NCBI GenBank assembly: GCA_025060475.1 | Contig: JANXBZ010000001.1 | Location: forward strand, 124,001 to 188,000 | Direction: 5' to 3' | DNA length: 64,000 nt | DNA from: Dictyoglomus sp. | Lineage (GTDB): Bacteria; Dictyoglomota; Dictyoglomia; Dictyoglomales; Dictyoglomaceae | Shown here: piece after piece, positions 63,406 through 64,000 of the stretch | Numbering within the stretch: the stretch's first letter is position 1 | Layout: each line of letters opens with the position of its first letter | Made by a program: the position numbers and the translations under genes | Notes under the pieces: model-generated | What the model saw: the letters and a program-made list of their open reading frames with translations, nothing else | What the model was told of the DNA's origin: nothing | Databases searched by the model: none

Positions 63406-64000
63406 TGGAAGAAGAAAAATGTGTTGGATATTTAGTTGGAGAAAGCTTCTGTGATAGATTTCAATTTGTAACTACACGAGAAAAAGCACCAAAAAGATTA
63501 GAATATGTAACAATAAAAGGAATAGCAACTCCTGAAGAAGAAGTAGAAGTTTTAGCCCAGGTAGAGTCTTTAAGAGCCTTCTCTGAGGTTCTGGATGAGC
63601 ATCAAGAATATGAAACAACAAATAAAATTTTAGGGTTAAATTATGTTATTCCTACCCAACTTATTGCAGAAGCAAGGGTTTTAGGATATTTAGATAAAAA
63701 TAATAATATACAGTTTCCAAGATCTGTAGCTCTTCCTGGTTCTCCTGTTTTTTTAGCTCCTGATTCTCTTCTACAAAGATTTTTTAGTCATGGTAAAAGC
63801 AATTCTATAGAAATAGGTACTCTTCTCTATCGACCTAATGTGAAGGTTACCTTAGATCCTAATGGATTAAGAAGACATCTTGCAATAATCGCTCAAACAG
63901 GAGCAGGAAAGTCTTATTTAACAGGACTTCTAATTGAAAAATTAGTAAAATTAGGCGCAACAATATTAGTTTTTGATCCAAACAGTGATTATGTACTTTT
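63405..64000 (+). CDS. herA: HerA ATPase/translocase (3' partial)
   Basis: Only the first 198 codons lie in the window. HerA is a hexameric DNA translocase that works with NurA in end resection in archaea and some bacteria. Visible are the N-terminal HAS-like barrel (about residues 1-130) and the Walker A motif AIIAQTGAGKSYLTGLLIEK followed by ILVFDPNSDY. The ATG overlaps the nurA stop by 1 nt. It continues past the window end. Confidence 0.9.
   Translation, partial: MEEEKCVGYLVGESFCDRFQFVTTREKAPKRLEYVTIKGIATPEEEVEVLAQVESLRAFSEVLDEHQEYETTNKILGLNYVIPTQLIAEARVLGYLDKNNNIQFPRSVALPGSPVFLAPDSLLQRFFSHGKSNSIEIGTLLYRPNVKVTLDPNGLRRHLAIIAQTGAGKSYLTGLLIEKLVKLGATILVFDPNSDYVL

Overview
The window is a gene-dense, AT-rich stretch (roughly two thirds A+T by eye; AGA/AGG and ATA codons dominate) from a bacterial chromosome. 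Bacterial-type genes (gltX, argCJBD, carAB, pheA, ylmH-like, MoxR/DUF58/TgpA) sit beside genes common in archaea and thermophiles (GH57 glucanase, endonuclease V, endonuclease Q, DUF763, NrpR-type regulator, NurA-HerA, DUF89). Together with FeFe-hydrogenase-type electron-transfer genes this suggests an anaerobic, saccharolytic thermophilic bacterium. The Dictyoglomus lineage fits best, but that is an inference. No rRNA, tRNA, IS element or CRISPR array was recognised, and no gap between genes exceeds 300 bp.

Layout. 1-4.2 kb: 3' part of a GH57 glycosidase, endonuclease V, DUF763 and DUF192 genes. 4.2-8.6 kb: argCJBD. 8.6-11.5 kb: S4-domain protein, MFS transporter, sugar-phosphate isomerase-like protein. 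11.6-13.1 kb: two small unknown genes and an NrpR-type regulator. 13.1-21.7 kb (minus strand): pheA, argG, carA, carB, argH, bioY. With argCJBD this is an almost complete arginine pathway; only argF is not here, and ArgJ can replace ArgA. 21.9-25.5 kb: an intact ribose-type sugar ABC transporter. 25.5-30 kb: a DUF4388 protein, a decayed second sugar ABC transporter that has lost its middle, and a xylulokinase. 30-38.5 kb (minus): an 11-gene cluster pairing NuoE/HndB/NuoF-type diaphorase subunits with a sensory FeFe-hydrogenase-like protein, two GHKL ATPase-domain proteins, three DRTGG proteins, a PHP phosphoesterase and an MFS transporter. 38.6-46.7 kb: PEPCK-like DUF4914 protein, Eis-like acetyltransferase, GH18 protein, lipase-like hydrolase, DUF89 phosphatase, threonine aldolase, two Cys-rich proteins. 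46.6-52.2 kb: MoxR-DUF58-transglutaminase operon, cupin and zinc dehydrogenase. 52.2-59.5 kb: endonuclease Q, ParB-like protein, phosphoesterase, phosphoglucose/phosphomannose isomerase, OsmC, gltX, YaaC-like protein, polyprenyl synthetase. 59.6-64 kb: SIS-domain aminosugar enzyme, DUF212, glycosyltransferase, NurA and a truncated HerA.

Genome style. Genes are packed with ATGA/TAATG junctions, and all eight convergent gene pairs overlap at their stop codons. Several first genes of transcription units have no Shine-Dalgarno sequence and a -10 box 6-10 nt before the start codon, which suggests leaderless mRNAs. The most notable items are the hydrogenase-sensor cluster without a catalytic hydrogenase subunit, an endonuclease Q ending in a textbook beta-clamp-binding pentapeptide, and the frozen deletion remnant of a sugar transporter operon.
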